NCBI GenBank assembly: GCA_023664085.1 | Contig: JAMPGE010000001.1 | Location: forward strand, 84,174-139,363 | DNA: 55,190 nucleotides | Origin: Muribaculum sp. | Lineage (GTDB): Bacteria > Bacteroidota > Bacteroidia > Bacteroidales > Muribaculaceae | Direction of reading: 5' to 3' | Part shown: piece after piece, positions 45,444 through 55,077 of the stretch | Layout: each line of letters starts with the position of its first letter | Numbering within the stretch: the stretch's first letter is position 1 | Notes under the pieces: generated by a model | What the model was told of the DNA's origin: nothing | The model's database searches: none | Seen by the model: the letters and a program-made list of their open reading frames with translations, nothing else | Translations under genes and position numbers: made by a program

Positions 45444-47945
45444 ATGAAAATACTACACTATCTTTTTACAGCGATCCTCTCACTGACAGCCCTTAACATT
45501 TCGGCTGCCATGACCGGTGACTGGAAGATTTTTCCGGCTTTCGACAATTCCGTGGAATACATTTTCGACACTCCCGGCAGAGTTTACTTCATGGGATACC
45601 CTCACTTTGTGTTGGATTCTTCCACCACCGCCAACCAATTCCACATGACCCTCTTCTACTACGACAAGGAGGCCGATGAGATCATCCCCATGAGCCGCAG
45701 GAACTTCCTCTCCGAAAACCTCGTGCTCCGCGCCGCTTACAATTCCCAGAAGAAATACCTCGTGGTGGTCTACAACAATTACAACATAGACCTCATCCAC
45801 GACAACGGTCACATCGACAATATCGGATCCATGATGTCGGTAGTGGTGCATGGTCCCAAAGAAATCAACGACATCACCTTCTATAACAAAGAAAACGCCA
45901 TATATCTGGCCACTACTTTCGGCTACGTGTGTCTCGACGACGAAAAACTCGAAATCCGCGAGGCTCGCGATTACGGTCAAAGCTTCAAGACCGTAGGACG
46001 CGTCGGAGACCGCATTGTCCTTGCCACCTCCTCCGCCGGTTACATTGCAAACGCCGCCGACCCACGCTTCAACCTCGATGACTACGGGCCGTTTGACACC
46101 GCCGCCGACATGAGAACCATGCTTGCCACCGACGATGACACTTTCTACGGATTCTTCGGTATCCCTCAGTTTAACAGTGTGATTCGCCGACGCACACTCA
46201 TGCCCGGTTCTTTCTCTGTGAAAGAGGAACTATCCGTCGGTTGGGCACAGAAAAAATACATTAACCACTCCCTCTCCGATTCGGAACTGCAGGTCATTGG
46301 CGATTCCAAAATAATCCGTGTCAACGCCGACGGTATGAGTGAAATCCCGCTGCCTGATAAGCTGAGCGAGGCCCGTATCGCCACCTGCGATTCCAAAAAC
46401 GTCTGGGCCGCGATGCCCCGAAAAGGTCTCTGCTCTTACAAAATCGACGCTGACAACCAGTGGTCCCTGACACGCGACTTTATGCTGCCCAACACCACTT
46501 CCGTCGACATATCCTTCTCCATGGTCTACAACCCCTCGTTCGGTATGCTTATTGGCAGCCACGGCCTCGAAGGTGAGTTTCAGTCCGACACTCCCAATAC
46601 CGTGCCTTTCCTGCTCTCAAGCTACCGCAAGGGATTCTGGGACGAACACTCTCCCACATGGAAGCACCATAACATTAACTTCCTCGACCGTATAAATGGT
46701 CTTGCCGTGGATCCCAATGACCATAAATACGTGTATCGCGGAAGCTTCTACAACGGCCTTACCCGTGTAAATCTAGAAGATCCCGAAGATATCCTGCGTC
46801 TGACCCGCTCCAACGACCACAACGGCCATGCCGGCTTTATCAAGCTTTTCGACGCTTTCCCCGCTTTCTCTTCTCTTTGCAGCTTCCGAAATCCCGTTTT
46901 CGACAATAAAGGAAACCTTTTCGTATTCAGCACAGACTTCTCTTCAAGCCCCGATCTCTTCTTCGATATCTGGCGCTGGACTCCCGAGAATCGCGCCGCT
47001 ACCAAAGACAAAGATTCATACCGACCCATGGAGCGTCTGCGCACCGGACTCAAAGCCTCCAATATAGCAATCTTCTCCGTGCTGAAAAATTCCGCCAACG
47101 AAGGCAAGTTCCTCATCAGAAACTGCGACTTCAACTATGAGCAGAACATGATGATCTACGACACCAACAACACTTTCACCAATGCCTCCGACGACAAATA
47201 CACTTATCTCGAAATGGTGGATCAAGACGGCAACGCCATCAGCGGCCACCGTATCAACAACTTCATGGAGGACCCTCAGACCGGCCTGATCTGGTTTGCA
47301 GCCACCAACGGCGTATATACCTTCAATCTCCGGCAGGTGTCCGGATCAACCGCCGTACTTAACCGAGTGAAAGTGGCACGCAACGACGGAACTTCTCTGG
47401 CCGACTACCTGCTCAACGAGGTCTTCGTGAACCATATAATGGACGACGGACTCGGCCATAAATGGTTCTCCACGGCCGGCGGCGGTCTCGTATGCACTTC
47501 CAGCGACGGCAGAAAAATCCTCGGTGAATTCACAAGCGAAAATTCTCTCCTTCCCGATGATATCGTCTACAGCACCTGCTACAACCCGGAAAACGGCTCC
47601 ATTATGGTCTCGACCAACGGCGGTCTGGCAGAATTCTTCCCCAGCGGTATGAGTTCCTCATCTGAAGCCGACAGCGAGGTCCGGGTTTATCCGAACCCCG
47701 TGGAACCTGACTACTACGGCTATGTCACCATCGACAACCTTCCGGAAAACTGTCTCGTAAAGATCGTTGATTCTCAGGGCGGCCTCGTACGCGAACTCGG
47801 CATCGCTGAGAACGGATCCATTCAATGGGACGTGATGGGCCTTGACTTCAAACGCGTAAGAACAGGCATCTACTTCATACTGGCCTCCGGTTCAGCCAAT
47901 TCCGACACCGGCACCGCAGTGGGCAAAGTGCTTGTAATGAATTAA
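45444..47945 (+). CDS. PorZ-like secreted propeller protein with C-terminal sorting domain
   Basis: 833 aa. Signal peptide MKILHYLFTAILSLTALNISA. Propeller-type repeats (YLATTFGYVCLDDEKLEIREA, LIWFAATNGVYTF, GHKWFSTAGGGLVCTSSDG, GSIMVSTNGGLAEFFPSGM). The last 80 residues (VRVYPNPVEPDYYGYVTIDN, GIYFILASG) match the Por-type C-terminal sorting domain with the VYPNP start. Paralogous to the 942-aa protein at 30131 (both have ENSLLP and AEF.PxGM near the end). PorZ is a type IX secretion component; whether this is PorZ itself or a cargo is open. Ends at a good terminator. Confidence 0.72.
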   Translation: MKILHYLFTAILSLTALNISAAMTGDWKIFPAFDNSVEYIFDTPGRVYFMGYPHFVLDSSTTANQFHMTLFYYDKEADEIIPMSRRNFLSENLVLRAAYNSQKKYLVVVYNNYNIDLIHDNGHIDNIGSMMSVVVHGPKEINDITFYNKENAIYLATTFGYVCLDDEKLEIREARDYGQSFKTVGRVGDRIVLATSSAGYIANAADPRFNLDDYGPFDTAADMRTMLATDDDTFYGFFGIPQFNSVIRRRTLMPGSFSVKEELSVGWAQKKYINHSLSDSELQVIGDSKIIRVNADGMSEIPLPDKLSEARIATCDSKNVWAAMPRKGLCSYKIDADNQWSLTRDFMLPNTTSVDISFSMVYNPSFGMLIGSHGLEGEFQSDTPNTVPFLLSSYRKGFWDEHSPTWKHHNINFLDRINGLAVDPNDHKYVYRGSFYNGLTRVNLEDPEDILRLTRSNDHNGHAGFIKLFDAFPAFSSLCSFRNPVFDNKGNLFVFSTDFSSSPDLFFDIWRWTPENRAATKDKDSYRPMERLRTGLKASNIAIFSVLKNSANEGKFLIRNCDFNYEQNMMIYDTNNTFTNASDDKYTYLEMVDQDGNAISGHRINNFMEDPQTGLIWFAATNGVYTFNLRQVSGSTAVLNRVKVARNDGTSLADYLLNEVFVNHIMDDGLGHKWFSTAGGGLVCTSSDGRKILGEFTSENSLLPDDIVYSTCYNPENGSIMVSTNGGLAEFFPSGMSSSSEADSEVRVYPNPVEPDYYGYVTIDNLPENCLVKIVDSQGGLVRELGIAENGSIQWDVMGLDFKRVRTGIYFILASGSANSDTGTAVGKVLVMN

Positions 47946-47958
47946 TTTTAACTCATCT

Positions 47959-47988
47959 GCCTTTGGAGATACTTCTCCATAGGCTTTT
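47959..47988 (+). terminator. Terminator of the rdgB-PorZ-like unit
   Basis: Arms GCCTTTGGAGA (47959-47969) and TCTCCATAGGC (47974-47984), one mismatch, loop TACT, followed by TTTT. Confidence 0.75.
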
Positions 47989-48015
47989 CATAAAGTTATC
48001 TTCCGTCTACATATT

Positions 48016-49419
48016 ATGAATCCCAGATACTTCCCGGCCATGGCTCTGGCCTCTCTCATGAGTCTTGCCATGCATGCCGAAAACATAAAAATCACCGCCG
48101 GTGCCCTTCAGGACAACCTCGCTTCCCTCAAGGCTTCTGAAAATGCCCTCGCAATCTCCGGTGAAGCCGATGCCCGAGACATCGCTGCGTTTCGATCTCT
48201 TCCCTCCGGGGTGACGTGTCTCGACATATCAAATCTTGAAATCAAACAGTTTGCCGACTCAAAGGCACGCTACTTCAACCGCACTTTCTTCGAAAGCGAC
48301 GTCTTGCCCGACTATTGCTTCTTCAAAGTGCCGCTGCTCGACGTCAGGCTTCCCCTCTCGCTCAAAGAAATCGGCTCCGCCGTTTTCGCCGGATCCGAAA
48401 TCAATTCCATCACAATCCCCTCTTCGGTGACGTCCATAGGCAATTATGCTTTCTACGATTGCAAAAATCTTTCCGAGGTAGCTTTACCCGCACGCCTGTC
48501 GACCATCGGGAAAGGTGCTTTCGGCAACTGTCCTTCCATTAAGGTCATTGATCTGAGCGAAACCGCCGTCACAGAGATCCCAGACGGGTGCTTCGCCGGA
48601 TGCTCTGCCCTCGAAAAGGTGATTCTCCCTCCGAATATCAAAAAAATCGGCAGGGAAGCCTTCTTAGGCACCGCAATCCGTTCAATAGACCTCTCCGATG
48701 TGAAGGAGTTGGCTCCTTACGCTCTTTCAGGTATGTATAGTCTGAAAGATGTAGCCCTAAATCCATCGGCCAAGATCGGTGAAGGGGCTCTTATGGACAA
48801 TGTTTCTCTCCAAAATCTTAAAGGCACCCCGGATTATGTGCCCGCTCTTTTTGCAGCCAACTGCTCCTCCCTCGATTTGACCGGATCTATCAACGGCTCC
48901 TCCTCAGTGGGCCCCTATGCCTTCGCCAACAATCAGGCTCAATCATTGATTCTCTCTGCCAATCTCTCTTTTATCGACAAGGCCGCATTCGCCGGAAACG
49001 ACTCTCTTACGAGCATCGATGCCATGGAACTTGGAGATAACGTGCCCGACGTGGCCGAAGACGCTTTCAAGGGAATCGAATGCAGTTCGATCACCCTTTT
49101 CGTCAAAGGAAATCCTCAGGTGTGGAAAGACCATCCCCAGTGGGGAGAATTCAACGTCTCCGCAAATGAATCCACCGCCGCCGATTCCGTCCTTTCCGAC
49201 GATCAGATTCTGGCAAAGGTGGTCAACGGATATCTGCTCGTATCTGCTTCCGAATCCATTACCGATCTGGCGGTTTACTCCGTAGACGGACGATTGATTT
49301 ATCAATTCTCCCCCGACTCCCCGTCTGCCTCCTTATCTGTGGAAAACGTTGGAGAAAGCGTGATCATTGCGGTTATCTCCACTCCTCACAATAATAAGAC
49401 GGTAAAAATTCTTCTCTAA
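48016..49419 (+). CDS. BspA-like leucine-rich-repeat surface protein
   Basis: 467 aa with a signal peptide ending MSLAMHA. LRR_5/BspA repeats of about 23 residues fill residues 110-340 (SITIPSSVTSIGNYAFYDCKNL, EVALPARLSTIGKGAFGNCPSI, KVILPPNIKKIGREAFLGTAI). The C-terminal 70 residues (VVNGYLLVSASESITDLAVYS, VDGRLIYQFSP) are a type IX sorting-type domain, suggesting surface display. BspA-like proteins bind host proteins in related species. Followed by trmB after 12 nt. Confidence 0.85.
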   Translation: MNPRYFPAMALASLMSLAMHAENIKITAGALQDNLASLKASENALAISGEADARDIAAFRSLPSGVTCLDISNLEIKQFADSKARYFNRTFFESDVLPDYCFFKVPLLDVRLPLSLKEIGSAVFAGSEINSITIPSSVTSIGNYAFYDCKNLSEVALPARLSTIGKGAFGNCPSIKVIDLSETAVTEIPDGCFAGCSALEKVILPPNIKKIGREAFLGTAIRSIDLSDVKELAPYALSGMYSLKDVALNPSAKIGEGALMDNVSLQNLKGTPDYVPALFAANCSSLDLTGSINGSSSVGPYAFANNQAQSLILSANLSFIDKAAFAGNDSLTSIDAMELGDNVPDVAEDAFKGIECSSITLFVKGNPQVWKDHPQWGEFNVSANESTAADSVLSDDQILAKVVNGYLLVSASESITDLAVYSVDGRLIYQFSPDSPSASLSVENVGESVIIAVISTPHNNKTVKILL

Positions 49420-49431
49420 AATTTTTTCTTC

Positions 49432-50190
49432 GTGGGTAAAAACAAGTTAAAGAAGTTTGCCGAAATGGCGTCGTTTCATTGTGTGGTGGAATGTCCTCGG
49501 CAGACCCTGATTGAAGACAACTTCAGCCTTAAGGGCAAATGGAAGTCCGACTTCTTTTCCTCCCCCTCTCCCCTCACCCTTGAATTAGGGTGCGGAAAGG
49601 GGGAATATACCGTCGGATTGGCCCGGCGGCATCCCGACCGCAACTTCATCGGCATCGATATCAAAGGTGCAAGAATGTGGAAAGGTGCTTCGGAAGTGGA
49701 AAATGACGGTATCCCCAACGCCGGATTCCTGCGTACTCAGATTGAACTTATCGACAATTTCTTTGCTCCCGGCGAAGTGGCGGAAATCTGGATCACCTTT
49801 GCCGATCCGCAAATGAAGAAGGTTAACAAACGCCTCACATCCACTCGATTCATGAGCCTTTACCGAAAGATCATGAGCCCGGACGGTATTGTCAACCTTA
49901 AGACCGACTCTCCCTTTCTATACGAATACACCCGCCGGATGGCCGCCCACAACGGTCTCGTCGTGATCGAAGATACCGACGATCTTTACGGCACCGGGGG
50001 CGCCGATGAAGAAAGCTCCATCAAGACCCACTACGAAATGCAATGGCTCTCAAGAGGTAAGAAAATCAAATTGTTCCGGTTCCGCCTTGGCGACTCTCCC
50101 CTCTCTGAGCCCGACGTCAGCGATCTCGAACCCGACGACTATCGGGCGGTGCCCCGCTTTGACCCCAATCAGGCGTTGATAGATACCTGA
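49432..50190 (+). CDS. trmB: tRNA (guanine-N7-)-methyltransferase
   Basis: 252 aa with a GTG start (49432). SAM-dependent; modifies G46 of tRNA. SAM-binding LELGCGKGEYTVGLA and NFIGIDIKGARMWKG; active-site region WITFADPQMKKVNKRLT, where Pro is replaced by Ala relative to the common TFPDP; LKTDSPFLYEYT follows. Family length is usual. In an operon with the surface-protein gene upstream and mrp downstream. Confidence 0.93.
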   Translation: MGKNKLKKFAEMASFHCVVECPRQTLIEDNFSLKGKWKSDFFSSPSPLTLELGCGKGEYTVGLARRHPDRNFIGIDIKGARMWKGASEVENDGIPNAGFLRTQIELIDNFFAPGEVAEIWITFADPQMKKVNKRLTSTRFMSLYRKIMSPDGIVNLKTDSPFLYEYTRRMAAHNGLVVIEDTDDLYGTGGADEESSIKTHYEMQWLSRGKKIKLFRFRLGDSPLSEPDVSDLEPDDYRAVPRFDPNQALIDT

Positions 50191-50279
50191 CAATTTTTTC
50201 ATTATTATGCCCCGTTGTGGCCTCTCTCCCTCACCCCGCTTCTCTCCCACTGTATTCTATATTGCAAAAACTCATAGAA

Positions 50280-51413
50280 ATGACGATATATCCCAAGCTT
50301 ATACTCGACATCTTAAGCAACGTGCGCTACCCCGGCAATGGCAAAAGCCTTGTGGAAAACGATATGGTAGCCGATGATATCCGCATTGCCGGCAATAAAG
50401 TGGAATTCTCCCTTGTGTTTGACAAGCCCACGGATCCCTTCGTGAAAAGTGTGGTCCGCTCTGCTGAAACCGCCCTTCAGACCTCGATCGGTCCGGACCT
50501 TGATATTAAGGGCAACATCAGCGTACAATTCCGCAAGCCCCTCCCCGAAGCCAAGCCCAATCCCCTGCCCAAAGTAAAGAACATCATAGGTGTCTCCAGC
50601 GGTAAAGGCGGCGTGGGCAAGTCCACCGTGGCTGCCAACCTCGCCGTGGCTTTGGCGGCAAAAGGATTTAAGGTAGGTCTGCTTGACGCCGATATCTTCG
50701 GCCCCTCCATGCCTAAAATGTTCGGCGTCGAAGACGAGCATCTCTACATGGTGAATCAGGATGGCCGCGACTGGATTGAGCCCGTGGTCAAATACGGTGT
50801 GAAGATGCTATCCATCGGTTTTGTGGTGGACAAAGACAGTCCCGTACTCTGGAGAGGCGGAATGGCCAGCAACGCTCTCAAACAACTCATCACCGATGCC
50901 TGGTGGGACGATCTCGATTATTTCCTGATCGACATGCCTCCCGGCACAAGCGATATTCATCTCACCCTCGTGCAGACGCTGCCCATCACCGGCGTGATCG
51001 TTGTCTCAACCCCCCAGGATGTAGCTTTGGCCGACGCCCGCAAGGGTCTCGCCATGTTCCGGGGTGACAAGGTCAACGTTCCCGTGCTCGGCATTGTAGA
51101 GAACATGGCATGGTTCACTCCCGCCATTCATCCCGATGAAAAATACTTCATCTTCGGCAAAGACGGCGCCCGCCGTTTGGCCGAGGAAACCGGCACGCCG
51201 CTCCTCGCTCAGATCCCGCTGGTGGCGAATATTCGTGAAAACGCCGATGCCGGTACCCCTACTTCTCTGGCTCTCGTGGCCGGCGCCGACGGTTCCGCCT
51301 CCACTTTGAATCCCGAAGCGGAAGCCTTCTCAGACCTCGCCGACAAGGTGGTCTTGGCATGCGACAAACGTAACTCCGATTTACCACCAACAAAAAAGGT
51401 TGAAGTGAAATGA
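50280..51413 (+). CDS. mrp: Mrp/ApbC/NBP35-family iron-sulfur carrier ATPase
   Basis: 377 aa from MTIYPKLILDILSNVRYPG (50280), the conserved start in Bacteroidota; an upstream GTG frame adds 21 non-conserved residues. N-terminal MIP18/DUF59-like domain (1-95), then the deviant Walker A GVSSGKGGVGKST, Walker B-type DADIFGPSMPKMFG, and LIDMPPGTSDIHLTLVQ. It carries Fe-S clusters to target proteins. No cluster Cys pair is evident in the C-terminal part (DKVVLACDKRNSD has one Cys). Its stop overlaps the pldA ATG (ATGA). Confidence 0.93.
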   Translation: MTIYPKLILDILSNVRYPGNGKSLVENDMVADDIRIAGNKVEFSLVFDKPTDPFVKSVVRSAETALQTSIGPDLDIKGNISVQFRKPLPEAKPNPLPKVKNIIGVSSGKGGVGKSTVAANLAVALAAKGFKVGLLDADIFGPSMPKMFGVEDEHLYMVNQDGRDWIEPVVKYGVKMLSIGFVVDKDSPVLWRGGMASNALKQLITDAWWDDLDYFLIDMPPGTSDIHLTLVQTLPITGVIVVSTPQDVALADARKGLAMFRGDKVNVPVLGIVENMAWFTPAIHPDEKYFIFGKDGARRLAEETGTPLLAQIPLVANIRENADAGTPTSLALVAGADGSASTLNPEAEAFSDLADKVVLACDKRNSDLPPTKKVEVK

Positions 51414-52279
51414 TCCGTGAAAAACCCGGACGGCTCATCATCCTGCTGCCCCTGATTTTCATATTTGCATCCCTATGCAAGACGTCGGTGGCCAATGCCC
51501 AGCTACTCGCCGTGCCCCATCAGAAGCAATTTGTTGATTCGCTGAAGCATGAACTGGAGTTCGGCCCTTACTTCGGCCTCTACAAAGACAATTACTTCAC
51601 CGTCGGCACCTCCGTAGGCCATCAGAAGCCCAATGCCGAAAATTCCGATGTGAAATTCCAGATCTCTCTCGGAATCAGACTTACCAACGCCACTCTGCCC
51701 TGGAAGACCTTCCTCTTCCTAATGTACACGCAGAAGACTTTCTGGAATGTGTTTCAGAATTCCATGCCTATGTACGACATGAACTTCAATCCCGGCATCG
51801 GTTGGTCCAAACCTTTCTTCAGCAAAGGCAGATACGTGGGTAAGATGACCCTGCTTATCGAGCATGAGAGCAACGGTCGGGATTCCATACAGTCGCGCAG
51901 CTGGAACAGGATCTCTCTCTCCGGTTCCACCATGGTCAACGAATGGCTTATGGTCCATGCAAAATACTGGATTCCGATCGTCGACGGCCAGAATAATCAG
52001 GATATACTGAAATACAGCGGTATTTTTCAGTTCGGTTTCGTCGTTGGCACTCCCGATAAGAAGTATCAGCTCGGGCTCACCCTCGTAAAGCGTCAGGGCT
52101 GGAATTTCAATTTCAACACCATCGCCGAATTCTCCTGGCGTGTGCATAAAAAAACAAATCTTAATCTTTTCGCCCAATACTATAACGGCTACGGCGAATC
52201 ATTGATGGACTACAACAAGTTTCATAGCCGGCTTAGGGTCGGTCTGGTGTTCAAACCAAAGTTCTTCTCCGAATTCTGA
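51410..52279 (+). CDS. pldA: Outer membrane phospholipase A (PldA/OMPLA)
   Basis: 289 aa with a signal peptide ending VANAQ. The catalytic set of OMPLA is present: His152, Ser154 and Asn166 in EHESNGRDS...RSWNR, with the same spacing as His142, Ser144 and Asn156 of E. coli. Alternating strands and a terminal aromatic (FKPKFFSEF) fit a 12-strand barrel. It hydrolyses phospholipids misplaced in the outer leaflet when dimerised with calcium. Coupled to mrp (ATGA) and 1 nt before the glycosyltransferase gene. Confidence 0.92.
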   Translation: MIREKPGRLIILLPLIFIFASLCKTSVANAQLLAVPHQKQFVDSLKHELEFGPYFGLYKDNYFTVGTSVGHQKPNAENSDVKFQISLGIRLTNATLPWKTFLFLMYTQKTFWNVFQNSMPMYDMNFNPGIGWSKPFFSKGRYVGKMTLLIEHESNGRDSIQSRSWNRISLSGSTMVNEWLMVHAKYWIPIVDGQNNQDILKYSGIFQFGFVVGTPDKKYQLGLTLVKRQGWNFNFNTIAEFSWRVHKKTNLNLFAQYYNGYGESLMDYNKFHSRLRVGLVFKPKFFSEF

Positions 52280-52280
52280 T

Positions 52281-53465
52281 ATGATTCTTGAGTTTAACCT
52301 TTTTTCGATTATTCTCCTCTCCTCGCTTGTGATAGTGGCTGTCGCTGCTATCCTTACTGCTTTGCGTCCGTTGCGCCTCACGGCCGAATATGCCGACGCT
52401 TCTTCCAATGACGCCCTGCTCTCAGATTTGCCGGAGACTCTCCCCGGCGTGTCGGTTGTGGTCTTTGCGCGTACCGATGAAGAATCCCTTTCCGAATATC
52501 TGGAGTCGCTCCTTGAGCAGGATTATCCCCTCTTTGAGATTATTATCGTTTACGATGCCGACGCCAGGGCATCAGCAGTGCTCGCCGATCGTTTTGAGGG
52601 GGTGGAGAATCTTCACGTCACCTTCGTGCCCCCCGGCAGCCATAACCTAAGCAGACACAAATTGGCCAACACCATCGGTGTCAAGGCCGCAAAATATGAC
52701 ATTGTGGTCACAACCACTTCCAACTGTCTGATTTCTTCCCCGTTTTGGCTTCGCGCCGTCACAGCCCCCTTTGCACGATCCCCCCGTATCAAACTCTCCT
52801 TGGGCTACTCCCACTTTGACTTCCGTGAATTCAAAGGCATATGGCGCTGGTACAGGCAATTCGACTCCGTTATTTCCTCCGCCCAATGGATGGCGGCCGC
52901 TATCCAAGGACACGCATTTCGTGGCGACGAGCAAAATATGGCTTTCTCCCGTGAACTTTTCTTCTCCCATAAGGGTTATGCCAAAACAATAAATCTTCAT
53001 AATGGCCATGATGATATTTTCGTAAATGAAATATCACGCGCCGACAACACTCGCCTTGTCCTTTCTCCCGATTCCATCCTTACCACACGGTGGGGAAATG
53101 CTGCAAACCGTGTCTGGTCAGACCAAAAAGAGCGACACGACTTCACTCGCCGGTGGCTCCCTCTGAAGCCTCAGATCCTTGCCGGCTGGCTCTCCTCCTC
53201 CAATTGGCTCGCTCTGGCTCTCGCCGTGGCTGCCGCTCTGGCCGGACTTCCCTCCTTGCTCCCTCTTTTCGCAGCGGTCTTATTGATCTTTGCTTTCTGG
53301 GGAGTGGAGACTGCATGGTACCGACGCGCCGCGGCTGCTCTTCATGCCGTGCGTCTTTGCTGGGCCGTGCCTCTCTTCTTGCTTTGGCATCCTATCGGAA
53401 ATTTCTTCTTCAGATTAGGCCATCATCACAACAGATACAAAAACTTCACCTGGAACCGACATTAG
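52281..53465 (+). CDS. Membrane-bound GT2-family glycosyltransferase
   Basis: 394 aa. One N-terminal helix (residues 5-27), a GT-A domain (PGVSVVVFARTDEESLSEYLES, EIIIVYDADARAS with the metal-binding DAD, HDDIFVNEIS as acceptor-site-like acidic motif), then two or three C-terminal helices (LSSSNWLALALAVAAALAGLP, FWGVETAW). This layout resembles processive or lipid-linked GT2 enzymes. Sugar and acceptor unknown. Between pldA and a GH3-family gene, 33 nt before the latter. Confidence 0.8.
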   Translation: MILEFNLFSIILLSSLVIVAVAAILTALRPLRLTAEYADASSNDALLSDLPETLPGVSVVVFARTDEESLSEYLESLLEQDYPLFEIIIVYDADARASAVLADRFEGVENLHVTFVPPGSHNLSRHKLANTIGVKAAKYDIVVTTTSNCLISSPFWLRAVTAPFARSPRIKLSLGYSHFDFREFKGIWRWYRQFDSVISSAQWMAAAIQGHAFRGDEQNMAFSRELFFSHKGYAKTINLHNGHDDIFVNEISRADNTRLVLSPDSILTTRWGNAANRVWSDQKERHDFTRRWLPLKPQILAGWLSSSNWLALALAVAAALAGLPSLLPLFAAVLLIFAFWGVETAWYRRAAAALHAVRLCWAVPLFLLWHPIGNFFFRLGHHHNRYKNFTWNRH

Positions 53466-53498
53466 GAAGAACCGTTTCAGACCCAAGATTTCACGATT

Positions 53499-55064
53499 AT
53501 GCTCACATCCGCAGCAAGATTGATTTTGAGCCGCAACCAACGCAGTCTGATGCGGTGGAGCGGCCGGGAATCGCAGGCTCAGATCCGACTCCTGCGTCTC
53601 ATGCTGCGTCGTGCCCAACATACATCCTTTGGCAGAGCTCACGGCTTCGCAAATTTACTGCGCCTTTGTTCCGACTCTCAACTCCCCCGTGCATATGCCG
53701 ACGCTGTGGAGGCCCTCGATTATGAATCCTTCAGAGCTGACGTGATGAAAATGATCCGCGGGGAAAAAGACGTGCTCTGGCCGGGCGTTTGCCGAAATTT
53801 CGCCCAATCATCCGGCACCAGCGGCGGCAGGTCGAAGTTCATCCCTGTCACCGATGATTCCCTTCGGCTGAATCATTATGCCGGCGCCGCTGCCTCCGTG
53901 GCTTCATATCTTGTAGAGAATCCGCACAGCAGGATTTTCTCCGGCAAAGGATTTATTCTCGGCGGTTCCTTCGACTCTTCTCTGAAGATCTCCGATCCAA
54001 AGGTGCGCATAGGTGATCTCAGCGCCACCCTTATCGACAAGATCAATCCTCTGGCAGCTCTCTTTCGCATCCCTTCCAAGAGAGTGGCTCTCCTGAGCGA
54101 CTGGAACCTGAAACTCCCGGCTCTGGCCAACGCCGCCGCCCACGCCAATGTCACCAACATTTCCGGTGTGCCCTCATGGTTCATGAAAGTGATACAAAAA
54201 GTGATTCGGCAAAGCCGCGCTTCCGATATCCGTGATGTCTGGCCCAACCTCGAGGTATTCTTCCACGGCGGCATCTCCTTCGAACCATATCGCCAGGAAT
54301 ACGAGATCCTATGCGGACCCGAATGCCCCGACTGGAAAGCAAATCCCCGCGGCATGCACTACTTCGAGACCTATAATTCCTCTGAAGGTTTCTTCGCCGT
54401 GCAGTACGGTCCCGGTCCGGGCCCTCGCCCTTTAAGACTTCTGCCCGACTCCGGCATCTATTACGAATTCAAAGATCTTATCTCCGGGCAAATCGTAACT
54501 ATTGACCGCGTGGTCCGCGGCAATATCTACGAAATGGTTATCTCCGGATGCAACGGCCTGTGGCGCTACCGCCTCGGCGATACCGTCAAAATCGTGGATA
54601 CCGCTCCCCTGCTGATCACTATCGCCGGTCGCACCAAAACCTTCATCAACGCATTCGGTGAAGAATTGATGGAAAACAATGCCGAGGCCGCCATCGCCAC
54701 GGCCTGCGCCGCCACCAAGGCTTCCGTGGCTGACTACACCGCCGCTCCTGTATATTCCCACAATGGCAAACGAGGTCGGCACCAATGGCTCATTGAATGG
54801 ATAAATCCTCCCGTTTCCACGGATGACTTTGCCCGCATTCTCGACTCCGAACTCCGAAAACTCAACTCCGACTACGACGCCAAACGATCCCATACGATCT
54901 TTCTCGATCCCCCGGAAGTGATAACCCTGCCAAGAGGCACCTTCGAGCACTGGCTCGCATCTGCCGGCAGCGGAAAGCTCGGCGGCCAAAGAAAAATACC
55001 CCGCCTGTGCAACGACCGCCACATAGCCGATGCCCTACTGGGCATTCTCAAAAATAAAAAGTGA
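53499..55064 (+). CDS. GH3-family (auxin-responsive-promoter-like) adenylating protein
   Basis: 521 aa. GH3 family, ANL-type acyl-adenylate enzymes named after plant acyl-amido synthetases. Visible blocks: RNFAQSSGTSGGRSKFIPVT (nucleotide-binding loop), YNSSEGFFAVQ (A5-like), LWRYRLGDTVKIV (A8-like) and GRTKTFINAFGEELMENN. Bacterial members are common in Bacteroidota but substrates are not known; an amide link between an acyl group and an amino acid is the family chemistry. Given nearby N-acyl amino-acid lipid genes, a lipid role is possible but unproven. Its end is followed by a nonamer repeat. Confidence 0.85.
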   Translation: MLTSAARLILSRNQRSLMRWSGRESQAQIRLLRLMLRRAQHTSFGRAHGFANLLRLCSDSQLPRAYADAVEALDYESFRADVMKMIRGEKDVLWPGVCRNFAQSSGTSGGRSKFIPVTDDSLRLNHYAGAAASVASYLVENPHSRIFSGKGFILGGSFDSSLKISDPKVRIGDLSATLIDKINPLAALFRIPSKRVALLSDWNLKLPALANAAAHANVTNISGVPSWFMKVIQKVIRQSRASDIRDVWPNLEVFFHGGISFEPYRQEYEILCGPECPDWKANPRGMHYFETYNSSEGFFAVQYGPGPGPRPLRLLPDSGIYYEFKDLISGQIVTIDRVVRGNIYEMVISGCNGLWRYRLGDTVKIVDTAPLLITIAGRTKTFINAFGEELMENNAEAAIATACAATKASVADYTAAPVYSHNGKRGRHQWLIEWINPPVSTDDFARILDSELRKLNSDYDAKRSHTIFLDPPEVITLPRGTFEHWLASAGSGKLGGQRKIPRLCNDRHIADALLGILKNKK

Positions 55065-55077
55065 GAACTGCAAGCAT

